This document shows positions 1-12,986 of a stretch of DNA of 64,000 bases, in pieces. Where the stretch lies: NCBI RefSeq assembly GCF_932294415.1, contig NC_065538.1:80055834-80119833 (forward strand), in the 5' to 3' direction. The notes beneath the pieces are model-generated. The model was not told the origin of the DNA, made no database searches, and saw only the letters and a list, made by a program, of their open reading frames with translations. The first letter of the stretch is position 1. Each line of letters begins with the position of its first letter. A program made the translations under genes and the position numbers. Origin of the DNA: Quercus robur (lineage: Eukaryota; Streptophyta; Magnoliopsida; Fagales; Fagaceae).

Positions 1-1840
1 TTAAAATTTGAGGTAGTTTTGATTTTTCTCCTTAAATTTTTAAAATTTAAATTTGTACCCTTAACGTCAATTATCCTTGGAAATAATCTCTTCTATCCAT
101 ATTTGTTAATGAGTTGTCCAATAAATGTCATCTAAAGTTGCCACATGTAATAATTGGTTCAATCTTATCATAACATGTCAATTAATTATGGCACATCAAT
201 TAAATAACCCAAAATAATTTAAGAATTTAAAATTTTCTATAATAAATAAATAAAATAAAATAATTCATTCTCTTCATTTTATCAGCATCCAAACAAAAAC
301 AATGAATCAATATTCACAAAATATCTTCCCAAGAACCCAACTTAACCAACAATAGCTAACATGGCAAAATCGGTAGAAATTTTCTAACCCAACCCAAACA
401 TGAAATTTTTTGGCCAAAATAAAAAAAATGGGCCAACCCACAATGGTCCCCTTCTTTTATGGGCTAACCCGACCCGACTTGGCTAACCCGTGACTCGACC
501 TTTTTTTTTTTTTTTCTTTAACAAAAAATTCCTAAAAAATATTTAGACTACATGTCAAGGTGCTAAGTGCATAGATATAAAAGTACAAAGCACTGCACTA
601 ACACTACTTAGCCATGTAGTAGCCACTAGTGCCAATGGCCACGCTTCAATTTATTAGGGGAAAAAAAAGGCTAATTAAAAGGAAAAAAAAAATACAAAAG
701 GCATCTACAACTACACGTCTACACTACTAAACGTCTAACACTAAGTTAAATACTAAGTAGTAGAGCTAAATACTATGACTAAGTTACTAACACTAAGTTT
801 AACTAGCACAAAACAAAACTAAAGTAAAAGAAAAAGTCCATAAGTTCATATCATTAGTGAACTTTGAATCTAAAATGTGTAAACTTAATATATATACTTT
901 TTGTACTCTTTAGAATCTATCTCTCTCTTTCAAGTCTCTTAAGTAGTAATTATAAGCGTTCTAGCTGTGAGTTATCAATATGGAAGATTTTGTTAACATG
1001 ACTGTAAAAAATTTTAATCAAATTCAAAACTATCAGAATTGGAAGGATATGAAAAGTTTTTATATTTTTTGGTTTGTTTGCTTTTTCCCTTTACACATAT
1101 AATAGTAACACAAATAGTCTAATAATAGTAGGTACTCACTTAACAAAACAAAACAAAGGGTATTATGTGCAATTCGTTTCCTTGATTGATTTAATTCATT
1201 ATCTCTAAAAACTTGGCATTTTTTTAAGTTTTTTTTTTTTTTTTCCATGTGAAAATACAGATTGGCTCTACCCGCCCGCAACCCAATTAGCCCAACTCAT
1301 TTTCAACCCATTTAAAATAACCCATTTTTTAACCTGACCTATTTTGGCCCACAACTTAATTGACTCGACCCGACCCAACCCTACCCGACCATATGCCATG
1401 TAAGCACCACAAAATCCACAAAACATTATGTGATGTTTGGTTGGGATAAAAATGGAGATGATGGTAAATGGAAAAGGAAATGGGAAAGGAAAATGAGACT
1501 TTCAATTTTTGGTAGGAGAGAGAGAGAGAATAAAATGAGGGTGGATGGAGTTTTCCCCTAAGCCCCCAACATTTTTTTCCTCCCAAATTCAAATAAAAAA
1601 ATGATTCAGATAAAAAACAGAAGGTAAATCATTTTTTTTAATCTAAATTGTGCTTTTGTTTCTAAGCAAAAAATAAATAAATAGCATTCCACCAAGAGAA
1701 AACAAAGAAAAAAAATGGAAATTTTTTTTCCAATTACCATTTGACCATATTTATTCCAAGTTCTTTTACTTTCTAGTGTTAAACAAGATGTTTTAACATT
1801 TAATTCAAACTCTAATGCTACTTTAAGAAAGAGGCACACT
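1..1840. other. AT-rich intergenic DNA, no gene seen
   Basis: No open frame here looks like a gene; the frames are short and low in complexity. Two stretches (about 440-500 and 1265-1390) carry the same ACCCGACC-type pyrimidine/purine motif, so they may be ends of one degraded repeat around the T-tract at 500-515 and the T-run near 1230. No terminal motif or target-site duplication could be fixed. Confidence 0.5.
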
Positions 1841-2260
1841 AGGATGGAGGTGAATAATCTTCAAGTTTGGAAAATAGTTTAAAGCCTTAAGACACCAAAG
1901 ATTAGAGCTTAAAAAAAATCTACAGATTCACAATGGGTTTGCTTAATATTGTTTTTATTTTTAAAAATAGCTAGATAAATGGCAACTTAATTTTTTTTTT
2001 ATACATAATTAATCTATATGGGGTACTAATATATTAATTAAAAATTATCTTTTTGAATATAAATCTTAAGCAAAAAATTATAAAAGTAAACATAAACATG
2101 AATATAAATAATTCTGCTTTTGTTTGAATCCATAAACATATGTTATTTCTTATTCAAATGGAAACATAGGAAAATGTGGAAATTTTAATGTCAATATTTA
2201 AATTTTTTTTATATACGCTATTCATACCCCTTTTTCCTCTCTCTCTCTTTTTTTTTTTTT
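1841..2260 (+). repeat. Dispersed AT-rich repeat R, copy 1
   Basis: This is the first of five diverged copies of an unnamed AT-rich repeat of about 400-500 bp. Shared landmarks are CTTAAGACAYCAA near the start, TTTATACATAATT in the middle, AACATATGTTATT and GCATAGGAAAATAT near the end. Other copies lie at 3540-3850, 9926-10440, 15620-15960 and 24480-24910, all in the same orientation. I do not recognise the family. Confidence 0.6.
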
Positions 2261-3150
2261 TTTTAACCCACAAAGCAATCTCATATGGAATGTTTTTTTT
2301 TTTTTTTTTAATATTTCCTCTTCATTTGTTAAATCATTTTTTTTTTTTTTTTTTTTGTGTGTGTGGATATTCTCTCTCTCATATAATTTTGTCTATGGAT
2401 GGTTAAGTAAATTTTGGTTATTGAAGTACCTATTCTTGTGTATGCATAATAATTCGATTAGAATTAAGGTTAATTTGTTCGTTTGATGAAGTTTGATTTT
2501 TTTGAGTAGTAGTAGAAAATCGAATTGAATCAGAGAATGTGATGCTGTACAAAATAAAATCATGGCATAATTGAATTGATTTAGAACTACGATTTGTTTG
2601 TTTGTTTGTTTTTTAATTGTGATGTAGAGTGAATTAATTTGTAGTTGTTAGTTTGATATATCACAACTGCGTAGAGACTTAATGTTTAGGGTTTCGGTGT
2701 GGGGAATTCTTAGTACCAATCTTCTTTGTTTGTGATATTGCATAGAGACTCAGTATTTTCATGTTAAACAACAAATTTAGGTTCGATCAAACAGATTATT
2801 TTCTGTTCTAAAATAGATTAGACCAATCTGTTTAACAAACTTTGACCCAAGAAATAGGGTTGCATCATAAAATTTTAAGTAAAACGTTTGAAGATCCTTT
2901 AATTTCTCCCAATACCTGCCACCATTACTCTTATAAATGATTATAAAGCAATTAATATTTAAAAATCAAAAACAAAAGGCAACTAAGTTTTTTATTTTTA
3001 TTTTTTGTTTAAAAAAAAAAACAAAAGGCAACTAAGGTTGTGGGCTGCATTTGTTTTGACATAAAACATTTTCCTAAGTCTGAGCTTAGCTGAAAATATT
3101 TTTGGGAAAACTATTTATTTTATGGTATTAATTATATATTTGAAAAATAT
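2261..3150. other. Intergenic, T-tracts, no gene
   Basis: Several long T and CT tracts (2240-2360) produce artificial Phe/Leu-rich frames. At about 3042-3130 there is a fragment resembling the terminal sequence of the DNA element at 57360-62145 (GCATTTGTTTTGAC followed by AAACATTTTC). Nothing else is supported. Confidence 0.4.
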
Positions 3151-3156
3151 TTTATG

Positions 3157-3532
3157 AATAAAGTTTGGCAACAAACTTGGTCTACAACTTTCACTAAAAA
3201 AAAACTAATATGACAACATATTTTGAAAACTTGACCGTTAGATTGCATAATATTTATGTTCTTAACACACATGTCAAATTTCGTATCAATCGGATGTTAT
3301 TTTCTATTTGATGCATTAACTTATTTTTTATACATAATTTTATATTACAAAAACTTGAAATTTAAATATTTAATTGATAACATAACTATTGATCTTTGAT
3401 ATTCTAGAAATTATGCTAACTTAGAGGATATAATATAAGAAGAAAATGTAATCCAATGATGGATTTATCAAAATTCACATCCAATAAAAATATATTTAGT
3501 GGAGTTGTAGCTAAATTTTGTCCATATTTTAT
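3157..3532 (-). mobile_element. MITE family M1, reverse copy
   Basis: This copy is reverse-complementary to the MITE at 26843-27234: it ends in GTTGTAGCTAAATTTTGTCC, matching the terminal inverted repeat of that element, and contains the reverse complement of its internal landmark (ATCCGATTGA...). It is about 375 bp, AT-rich and non-coding. Further copies are clustered at 5700-6440. Confidence 0.6.
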
Positions 3533-3539
3533 TGTGTCT

Positions 3540-3850
3540 CTAAATTATTTTTTATACATAATTTAAAAATCTCATAGGGCTACAAGTTTTTTTGAATATA
3601 AAATTTAGAAACGTGATAAACATAAACATAAAAATAACTCATAGACAAATGTTATTCGTTATTCAAATAAAAGCATAGGAAAATATGGAAATTTCAGTTT
3701 CAACATTTGAATCTTTTAGGCTATTATTACCCCCTTTCTACTCCATTTTAACATACAATTCAATTTTTGATTATTTAAGCAAGAGAAGCTTAACCTTCAG
3801 AGTTTCTAAGCTCTAAAAATGTTTTAATACCTAAAGATAACCTAACATTT
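3540..3850 (+). repeat. Dispersed AT-rich repeat R, copy 2
   Basis: The copy carries the R landmarks TTTATACATAATTTAAA, GCATAGGAAAATATGG and a closing inverted motif around TTTCTAAGCTCTAAA. It is shorter at its 5' side than the copies at 1841 and 9926. Confidence 0.55.
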
Positions 3851-5048
3851 TTTTATGACAATTCTATTATTAGACATTTCATTGATTATAATTCAAATTA
3901 ATCATATTTATTTAAAGAGTATTAAATTTTGATGTTAAATTCAATTTTGATTCAAAACCTAAATATTTTGCTCCGTTGGCATGATAATTGGTGCCCTACT
4001 ATTCATATAGGTCATTATTCTATAAAGAAATTTTTTTTTTTCATTTTTTCATTTTTTATTGTAGATTATGTATCAATTTTTGGTGTTAGGCTTGTCTTCT
4101 GTCACCAAAGCATTATTTCAAATATAAACCGAAAGATCACTAATAGAGATTTGTTTGTCTTGTATGATATAAATCTGAGATAATAATTGAATCTTTGACT
4201 GCTAAAATATGGGGAGCGATTGGAGGTGTTATAGCTACACATTTTCATATTTTATAATATTATTAATAAATTCGGTAGGCTTGCATTTCAATTTATGTTC
4301 CTTTTTATTAACTTTTTTAGCTTTATTAATTGAAGTTTTCCATTTTAGGTAAGCTGATGGCTAGTATTAAGTTATATTTTGTAGTCATTTGTAGCTCATC
4401 ATACTTCTAATCAAGATCTCCCAGGTATAAAATTACAAGTCTACATGAATTTCAAAAAATGGTTCAAAAATATAGGAATAAAACATACATATGTATGTTT
4501 AGTGAATAAACATACATATCCTCTTCAATAAAAACATAATAAACATAAACATACACATTAACATGAGCATCTATGTTATTTATTATCATTTGAATTTAAA
4601 AAAATTTAAAAAAAATTGTACTTCAATTTGTGAATTCATTAGGGTGTTTACACATCTTCCTCAATTATTTTTTAATATACAAATTATTGATGGGCATTTT
4701 TGTGAATATTATACATGTTATTATTAGTGTCCTAAATCTCAATTGTATGGCTCCATCTTATTAATAAAATTGTTTTATTTTCTAATATTGTGTTTGTATA
4801 AACATTTGGACATTATGTGTTGCAGCCCGCAGTGAGATGTATTGTATATGTAATTTAGGTATGGGAATGAGAATCGCTTACCAAAGATCTAAATCGCAAA
4901 TCCTTGTAAACTCAAAATTTTAGTTCGTAGTCTCTGATGAGATTGGGCATCTTATTTGTTAAGGCTATAATATATCAATTATGATCCTCTGTCTTAATCG
5001 TGAAAGTGAAGAATTTTAATTGATATGTTGGTCTATTTAAAATACACT
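3851..5048. other. Intergenic with a partial R repeat
   Basis: An AT-rich stretch without a credible gene. A partial, diverged R-like copy is visible at about 4490-4620 (aaacataaacata... then a shortened ATGTTATTTATTAT segment). Confidence 0.35.
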
Positions 5049-5178
5049 AAACCAGATCTCTATGAGATATTGTGATACAAACTAGTGTTATTTGAACAAA
5101 CAATCACACAACTAAACTAGACCTCTGTTAGATATTTTGATACAAACTATTGTCATTTGAACAAACAATCGCACAACT
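5049..5178. repeat. Tandem duplication, 2 x 65 bp
   Basis: Two adjacent 65-bp units (5049-5113 and 5114-5178) both run from AAACYAGAYCTCT to CACACAACT and share ATACAAACTA and TTTGAACAAACAATC. They differ at a handful of positions, so the duplication is local and not very recent. Confidence 0.8.
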
Positions 5179-5538
5179 CTTTGGTCCAACCTCAAGTTAC
5201 ATTATACTATAGACTACAGTGGATTGGCCATATATCTAATTCACAACATATCACACGTGTAAGTGAATAAAAATGAAGAGACAACTTAAGAAAAAACGTA
5301 GGAGGCAAATAGCTAGCTGCTATTGAGAAAATTTCCCCCCCTCCCTTTTGTGAAAAAAAGCTAGGTTTTCATCAATAAACCATGATAGTGTCTCTTTCAG
5401 CAATGAACCCACAAAACACATTGAAATGGCCCAAGAAAGCCATGAGTAGGAGAAATAGCATCAACCAAAAGGTTCAAATTGGGCCTTTGTTCGTTCATGG
5501 TTGTTGTGATACTCTATAATATAATACACATAAGATTA

Positions 5539-5640
5539 AGGGTAAATTACAATTTACCCACTTGTGGTTTGACCGAAATTTGCCTACATATGATTTAAAA
5601 TTTGACATTTTACCCACCTGAGATTTAACTGAAATTTAAT
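5539..5640. repeat. Possible transposon terminal fragment
   Basis: The text GGGTAAATTACAATTTACCC followed by a TGTGGTTTGACC-like motif resembles terminal inverted repeats common in plant Mutator-like elements. No partner end was found, so this would be a truncated relic. Confidence 0.3.
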
Positions 5641-5699
5641 GAAATGAAAATGTTCAACAACAAATCCAAGTATATGCTTCCATAATCACGTTTCATTTT

Positions 5700-6440
5700 T
5701 ATTTGATTTTAATTTGTAATTCAATGGTGGATTTGTCAAAATTCACCTCCAACAAAAAGATATTTAGTAAGGTTATAGCATTTTATAGTTAAGCTTTGTC
5801 CATTTTGACAAATCTACCATTAGATTACGTTTTTTTTCTTATATTCTCCATGCTTGAAAAATTTATAGAAAATTAAAAATCAATAACTATGTCTTCAATA
5901 AATTATTTAAATTGCAAGTTTTTGTAATTTAAAATTATGCATAAAATATAAATTTATAGATCATACAGTAAATAATATCTAATTGACACAAAATTTGACA
6001 TGTATATTATGATCATAAAGAACATGCAATTTAACAGTTAGATTTTTAAAATATATGGCAATATTTATTTCATTGAGTAAAGTTGTAGTCTTAGGCTATA
6101 ATCTTAATCAATATCTTTTTTATTGGATGTGAATTTTAACAAATCCACCACTAAATTATATTTTCTTCTTATATCCTCTATGCTTGCATAAGTTTTGGAT
6201 AATTAAAGATCAATAGCTATGTCATCAATAAATTTTTTAAATTGAAAATTTTTTTTTGTTTAAAATTATGTACAAAATATAAGCTTATAAATTATATAGT
6301 AAATAATATCAAATTAGCACAAAATTTGACATGTGTATCTAGAATGTAAAAAACATGAAATTCTATAGTTAAATTTTCAAGATATGTAATAACATTAATT
6401 TTTGAAAGTAAACACACATACATATACATATGTAAACACA
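5700..6440. mobile_element. Cluster of M1 MITE copies
   Basis: At least two head-to-tail forward copies (about 5810-6096 and 6110-6400) follow a short reverse fragment (about 5700-5800). They share the internal landmarks AAATTATGCATAAAATAT-like text, AATAATATC and AAATTTGACAT with the complete copy at 26843-27234. Boundaries are approximate because ends are eroded. Confidence 0.55.
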
Positions 6441-6474
6441 CATAAATTTTCAAAATATTTAATAATGATAAATT

Positions 6475-6765
6475 CAATGGTTAAAAGTAAAAAATGTGCA
6501 TATACTTTTGAAAGTAAACTAGATGTCGACAAAGTTTTGTCAAGTGAGCCTTGGAGTTTTGATAAACACTTGATGGTGGTTCAGCGTTATGAAAAAGATA
6601 TTGTGCTAAGTGAGACGAATTTTAAATCTGCCACCTTTTGGGCCCAAGTTCACAATATCCTGACGAAATTTTAAAAACAAAGAAGTAGCAGAACAGATAT
6701 CTAGAGCCATTCGTACAGTAAGTCGACCACCTGGTTCAAATGATGGTGACGAAATAGGTTTTATA
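6475..6765 (+). pseudogene. DUF4283-like LINE/transposon coding fragment
   Basis: A frame here reads a short piece typical of plant DUF4283 proteins, which occur in LINE ORF1-type and other transposon-derived proteins: PWSFDKHLMVVQ, then FWAQVHNI. The frame stops near 6672, but the next frame continues with KNKEVAEQISRAI and SRPPGSNDGDE, so a small frameshift has broken it. The zinc knuckle and any reverse transcriptase expected downstream are absent; a C-tract follows at 6799. It is a dead fragment, not a host gene. Confidence 0.6.
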
Positions 6766-6798
6766 TGGGCATTAGTACCACAATTCCCTCCCGCCGCG

Positions 6799-6816
6799 CC
6801 CCCCCCCCCCCCCCCC
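6799..6816 (+). repeat. Poly-C tract (C18)
   Basis: Eighteen consecutive C residues follow a GCCGCG motif, in otherwise AT-rich DNA. Confidence 0.9.
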
Positions 6817-7133
6817 TCCAAAATATATATTAGCCAATACAAACTCCCAAATACATATATAAAAAAACATACATATAAATCTTAATATTTTAATACTAGA
6901 ATAAATCATAATTTATGAATACATTGTATAAAAATTATCATATTGTAAATTCCAATTAGTATACAAAAATTGCCTAGTTTAATATTAAACATACAAAAAT
7001 ATCAAAAAAAGAACTTAGCATCTCACATGAAAATTATGCTCAATGATGATTTTTAATATAATAAATTCATCTTTTACCTTTTCATAATAAAATTCATTTT
7101 CAATTTAAATTACAAAATTGTCAACCAAATTTA

Positions 7134-8493
7134 GAGCACTAGCATCACAGATTAAAAAAAATCTTTTACATCCATAAACACCATTTTATTTATTTAACAA
7201 ACTCATTTTGCAACTCACCCAATATTCTAATTTCTATTTTTACTTACAAATCATTAAAATAATATATACTATACCAACAAATAATATAAAAATTTCGGTT
7301 TCCCTCTCTTCTCTTCCATCTCTTTCTTTCTCTAACTTTATATCTCTCTCGTCAGCAAATCCATGCAACACCGTCCACCAAAATTGAATTAGAATCAAAA
7401 CCCAGACACCAAGGACTCATTTGGTAATATTGTTCTAGAAACGAAGTTTATATTTCTTAAAAATACGGATAAATAAAAGATATGTGAAAATACGTATATA
7501 AATAAAATACTGAAAACTGTTTGTACAAAATAAACTATCAAGCTCTGAAAAACACTTTAAAACATGCATGGAGAAAAAGAAGTTACAACCCCAAAAACAC
7601 CGTAACCAAATAAGACACATTATTTTATATACCCACAAAAAATTCAAAGCAAAAGAGAGAGTGAGAGACAACGAGAGTTGAGAGATACAGTGAGAGTGAG
7701 AGTTGAGAGAGAGGCAGACCACCACCATGCCAAGCACCAGACCCACCACCACGCCACCATCCCCTGACCACCTCACAATCCAGACCACAAAACCCACACC
7801 ACAAAATGCTCCGGAATCCAAACCCACGGCCGCATCACACCCATAACCGCCGAGCAACCCACCACCACTGAGCAACACAAACGAAGCACTCACCACCAAA
7901 ACTGCCGATTCAAACCAAAACTCAAACCCAAAACCCAAACAAACCAGTCACCGCCGATTCAAATCCATTCAAACCGAAACCAACAACCTGAAACTCAAAC
8001 AAGAGAACCTCAGCAGCAACTGATTCAAACAACAGATAGAGAAGAGAGAGAGAGATAGGCAGCTGCCGCCGATTCAAACCCATTCAAACCAAAGAGAGCA
8101 TTCTGGTCCTGTCAAGGGAGAAGAGAGAGCACGGGTTTGATAGATGGTGACAAATGAGAGAGGAGAGAGGAGATAACTTATTTTTATTTGGGAAGGAGAA
8201 TAAAATATTATTATAAAAAATTTTGCATCTTCATCTACAGTGGGTTTTATATTTAAGACCTCGCCATTCAGTTGATAAAGGTGTGTTTGTTATATGTATT
8301 TAAATATATATTTTCAAATATATGTTTTTAGTTTTTAAACAATATTATATATATTTTTATAGATTTTTTTATCCATACATATTTTAAAAAAATTAAAAAT
8401 TTGTATTTGACCTAAATTTTTTGAGCAATACATGTTAGGATAGGGCTGACTTTGGCTTGTTGGTAGGTAAAACAGAAATGGGTGCTAATGCTC
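7134..8493. mobile_element. Harbinger-like non-autonomous element, TSD TTA
   Basis: The ends are imperfect terminal inverted repeats: GAGCACTAGCATC on the left and, read inward on the minus strand, GAGCATTAGCACC on the right. Both sides are flanked by TTA (7131-7133 and 8494-8496), the 3-bp target duplication of PIF/Harbinger elements. The 1360-bp interior contains a CCGCC-rich low-complexity block (about 7700-8110) but no transposase. A long minus-strand frame inside is low-complexity and not a gene. A second MITE is nested at 7410-7546. Confidence 0.75.
7410..7546 (-). mobile_element. Nested small MITE (same family as 26046-26184)
   Basis: It begins with a GGACTCATTTGGTAATATTG-type end and closes with ACTATCAAGCTC, the inverted counterparts of the ends of the copy at 26046-26184. 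It sits inside the Harbinger-like element, so it inserted later. Confidence 0.5.
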
Positions 8494-8976
8494 TTAATAA
8501 ATTAATTAATAGAACCACTTCAGTATTCAAAGACACAAATAATTCAAACTTTAATAGATACTAGAATAATTTTTATTGTAAAAAGAATAGTGGTTTATGC
8601 ATTAACAAAGTGAAGTGATTCTTATAGGACAGAATAGCCAATTAATTTTACAAAACCACACCATGTCACTGCCGTAGTTACACGGTCCCACTCCCATTAG
8701 AGAATTTTACGAATTCTCTTTACACATCTGATCTCATCCTAAAAACCAAAACGGTGAGAAAAGATGAAAAGATGGCATGAAAGAGGCTCCCTCTAATACC
8801 ACATGTAAAAATTCTAGGGTATTGCTTCTCTCTTGTACTTATTTAACTGGATATTGTTTTTTGTTTTAAATATATAATAACAACTAGTAATGAGTTGTAA
8901 TCTTCACTTTTTATTTAGTTAGTAATTGATGTAAAAATGTCTCATTAAAATAAATGGAGATTAAAATTATAAAAGT
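8494..8976. other. Intergenic, nothing recognised
   Basis: AT-rich sequence between the Harbinger-like element and a solo LTR. No gene or repeat structure is evident. Confidence 0.4.
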
Positions 8977-8981
8977 ACTTG

Positions 8982-9919
8982 TGATAGGCCACAAATTGAA
9001 TGACCCTTGTGATAGAAATTAATTAATTAATTAATTAGTCAAGTTATTAATTAATCAATTTATCATGCAAACGCGTGGTAGCACAAACAAATCACCAATA
9101 AACTAAATATGCAGCAGAAAATAAATAACATGGTGATTTGTTTACGAATGGGGAAAAACTTAACGGCAAAAACCCCACCGGGTGATTTTCAGGTCACCAC
9201 TCCCGAAACTCTACTATTATCACAACAAGCGGTTACAAGTAAAGGAATCCAAGTACCTTACCAACTTACAGTTGAACCCTTACCCCAATACCCAATTAGA
9301 CTTGTTCTATAGTGACAGTTCCCCTTTTTTATGCACGACTCCTAGTAAGTGACTAACCAATTGCACGGATCCCAGTATTCGACTTCAATCACCAACTAAG
9401 AAGGTTGTTGGTTGCAAAATACTTTAGTTCATCCACACAATAAAGATCAAGAAAATGCTTAATCACAAAATCCTACGGTGCACATACACAGCAAAGAGAA
9501 AGAGATGAACTAGGGCAAGAATTTCGTCTCCGGTCACAATTTGCTTGAACAGAGTTTGCTCAAAACTTGTGCAACTTGTGAACACTTTGACAGCCCTTAA
9601 ATTGATCCTTTTATATGTCTAGGGTTAGGAGAAAAGAAAGCCCAAAGACACATTCACGGATCCCAAGAAAATCATATTGGAATTCTGAGAATCTTAAAGC
9701 TCGACAGATAGCTAGCTTTAATGATTTTGCACTCTGAACTTGTTTTCTTGAACAGACTTGAAGACTTCAATACTTGATCTTGAAACAAGGTTTCTTGAAA
9801 TATTTAAAGACATCCTAAATCTACCCAAATACAAGTAAAGTGCGTTTTGTCAAAAGATAAGTCAATTACATAAAATCATGACATATGTTCTTAACATGTG
9901 AAACACATATGTCCTAACA
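8982..9919 (-). mobile_element. Solo LTR, 938 bp, TSD ACTTG
   Basis: On the minus strand it runs from TGTTAGGACATATG to CCTATCA, the TG...CA form of an LTR. A perfect 5-bp target duplication ACTTG lies at 8977-8981 and 9920-9924. No primer-binding site, internal region or second LTR adjoins it, so it is a solo LTR left by recombination. A related LTR, in the opposite orientation, lies in intron 2 of the receptor kinase (47340-48262); both share a GGTGGGGTTTTTGCC-like block near the 3' part. Confidence 0.88.
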
Positions 9920-9925
9920 ACTTGG

Positions 9926-10440
9926 ATGAAGGTGGATAAATCTTTAAGCTTGGAAAAAAAAATTAAAGCCTTAAGACATCAAGAATTAGGCCTTAAAAAA
10001 AATATACACATCACTATGGGTCTATTTAATATTTTTATTTTTGTAAGTAGTCGGATAAATGCCAACTAAGTTGTTTATTTTTTATACATAATTTAAAAAA
10101 TATAAAAGGGCTACTAATATATTATTTAAAATTTATATTTATGAATATAATACTTAAAAAGTATCATAAAAATAAACTTAAACATGAAAATAAATATTTT
10201 GTTTTATTTGAATGCACAAACATATGTTATTTTTTATTCAAATATAAGCATAGGAAAATATAAAAATTTTAATGCAAATGCTTGAATTTTTTAGGCAATC
10301 CATGCCTTCTTTCTCCTTTTTTTTATCATACAAATCAATTTCTCACTATTCATAGAGAAAAACTTAAGTTTTAAAGTCTCTAAGCTCTAAAAAAGTTTTA
10401 GTTTTTAAATATAATTTGACTTTATTTTGTATAACATTTC
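9926..10440 (+). repeat. Dispersed AT-rich repeat R, copy 3
   Basis: It starts with a CTTAAGACATCAA landmark like copy 1 and ends with the TCTCTAAGCTCTAAAAAAG motif. It forms the left edge of segmental copy A. Confidence 0.6.
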
Positions 10441-11318
10441 TCTAATTAGTAATTTTATTAACTATGTGTTCATAGTTAACATAATTTTATTAATTTGTAA
10501 TTTTTGATGTACTGGTTCAATATGGATCAACTAATAAAATCTTTAATGTGGTAGCCCATAAATTGAAAATACTTCCACTAAACTAGAGAAAGAAAATAAA
10601 TTTTAAAAAGTGCTGTACTTCAAACCCTAATGCTAACGACTTATCTCAACACAAATAATTGAACTACTTTTAACTTTTAGCAATTATTAAATATAGTATT
10701 GATTTTATTCTATCATATAAATTATCTTTCTTTTTTTCAGAGGAAAAAAAATATAGCAGACCTAGCAACTAGCATGTGTTTTTTCCTACTATAAGGCTTA
10801 TTTCAAACGTCAATATTTCATTAGTTCAAGCAATTTCAACTCTGAATAGTCTAAATGGGTAAATGTTAAGAGTAATTTCTTCAATATATCATTGAAGAAG
10901 GCCTAACATTATTGCCCAAAGGCCCCCAAACATAGCCCAAATGAAGGAACGACCTACATATTCAAGTCTCAGGACTAGGCCGAGCATCCCTCAAAGGTTT
11001 GGCTTCAATTTGCATCGTTGACGACAAAAAATATATATTTTATGGGTAAGGCTGCTTGAGTTAATTGTAATAATCAACTGTTTGCCCAAATTTGATGAAG
11101 AAAAAAAAGATACAAAATCCATTACTTTTTTTTAAAGGAAAAAAAATTCCATAATTTTAATAACCATCCATAGAAAAAATAAATAATATGAATTGATTTT
11201 TTTATTTTTGGGTTCAGTTGCATGACTTTTTGATAGTTGAACGAAAAACTACGTTTTATTAAAAACTAAACAAAATGTTTGCCCCTATCAAAAGTTTGAA
11301 GCAAAAATAAATAATGAG

Positions 11319-11991
11319 TGTGGGGCCAGAGAACTTGTGACCCCGGCCCATTTTACATTAGGGCCCAAGGCCTGGGCCGAGGATAGACATTACCGAGAAC
11401 ATACAACGAAAGTTCAAATGGCCTAGAGATATAGCCGAGGACGATTCTGTCCTCAACCTCCCAAAGCGCTCCTAGAAGAAAGGGTAAGTACGGAATAGGA
11501 GCAATTCATAAAAAGTTAAACACCTCCGCATTGATGGGAAAAGGACCCTTGAACAGTGTGGCGACAACGGACAAGGGAAGGGCTATCATTACTGCAATTA
11601 AGTATTCTACGCTTGACAGAGTAATGTTTTTCAGATTTTACAACCACTCCCAACCACTTTGGGTATGGGCTGATAGGACAAGTATCAGCCCTAGAAAGTT
11701 GAACCTACACGTGGACGTTGGAGGGAGGGTAAAGGCTAGTATAAAAAGGAGAAGGAAGTAATCCAGGGGGGATGGAGACCAAAAACTAGAGCCTCCCAGG
11801 CCGTGCCGAGGAGAAAGCCTTCTTGGGCAAGCACAGTCCATCCTTGTGCGATTATAGTGAACACCATAACTAACCACCGTTCGGTGACCAAGACCTAGCA
11901 TTTTAGCCCACTCTCTACAAATTTATTGTTTAGGCCTTAAACATTCGAACCCAATAAACCAATTTGGGGTCGTTTCAAATTGAGTCCCTAC
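11319..11991 (+). mobile_element. Diverged solo LTR related to the 16-24 kb element
   Basis: It begins TGTGGGGCC and shares a central block with the LTRs at 16219 and 23282: ACCACTCCCAACMACTTTGG, then GACAAGTATCAG, then CTACACGTGGACG, followed by a TATAAAA box. The right end is eroded (somewhere between 11977 and 11991), and the flanks ATGAG and TTGAG match at only four of five bases. It is an older member of the same LTR superfamily. Confidence 0.65.
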
Positions 11992-12317
11992 TTAGGTCTT
12001 GAAATTTACCTACTCACTAGTTTTAATCCATGCACTAGAGTATTCGTTAAAAATAGGTTAAAGAAAAAATAAATAAAGAAGAAAGAGTAAAGTTAAAAGA
12101 CATGGTTAGTTCTTGAAATTTACCTGCTCATTGCTTTTAATTCCCAAAACTTCATATCAACGCTGTTAATTAGTCTTAAAGTTTCAAAATTGAGCACTAT
12201 TAATCCTTTAATCAACTTCTCATAAGTTTAGGTTTTTTTTTTTTTTTTTTTATTTTATGTGTCTAATAAAACAATGATATGACTTTTCCCTCATTTTTTT
12301 TTTTTTGATATGACCTA

Positions 12318-12986
12318 TGTGCATGCCCAATCGAGCTCTAATGGGGTGGACCTAGATTTAGGCTCACAACTAATTTGTATAGTGGGCTTAGAGTTTCCTA
12401 TTATGGGTGGTCTTGTGCTCAGAGACCTAGGTACACTCTCCTGATTCTACACACCCTTCTCTTATCTCACAAAGCTGCTCCCTTTTCTCTCTTCGTTTGG
12501 ACTCGTTTTTCTCTCAGTTTTCTCTTCAAAATTGCCAACCCCCCACTTCTCCCTTAATCCTCTTATTTATAGCCTTAGATGAGTGGATGTGTTATGATTA
12601 CTCCTCTCTACTAGTGCGAATGGGGATCCAATTCCATCATCTTTAAGTGGGTGTTCCGTCGGGAAAGGTGGTAGTGGCATTGGAACTGATCCTCACCTCC
12701 AAAAGCCTGCTCAACAACGATATTCTCCAAGGCTCTATCGAGCAATCGAGTACAGGGTATCTCCGAACAATGATACCCCCGACCAGGTTAAAGATGATTG
12801 GGAGGGGCTCTCCTTGGGGATCCAAGACAATTCAACCCTATTTCAATTCTTGTGCCCAGATTAGGCCTTGAGATGTTCGGATCAAGGCTAAATGTCCAAA
12901 ATGGGGGCAAGGTCATATAATGTATCGTGAGGCTTGGGCCTAAGGCCCATGGGGCCTGGGGCCTAACCCTATACAATCCCCGTACA
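12318..12986 (-). mobile_element. Solo LTR, 669 bp, TSD ACCTA
   Basis: Perfect 5-bp duplications ACCTA flank it at 12313-12317 and 12987-12991. On the minus strand it runs from TGTACGGGGATTG to GGGCATGCACA and contains a TATAAATA box (plus-strand position about 12570). There is no internal region, so it is a solo LTR. Its sequence is unlike the other LTR families in the window. Confidence 0.85.

Noticed and set aside
7435..7938. 167-codon minus-strand frame rich in Gly, Val, Phe
   Set aside because: It lies within a Harbinger-like element and is low-complexity; no domain and no splice context.
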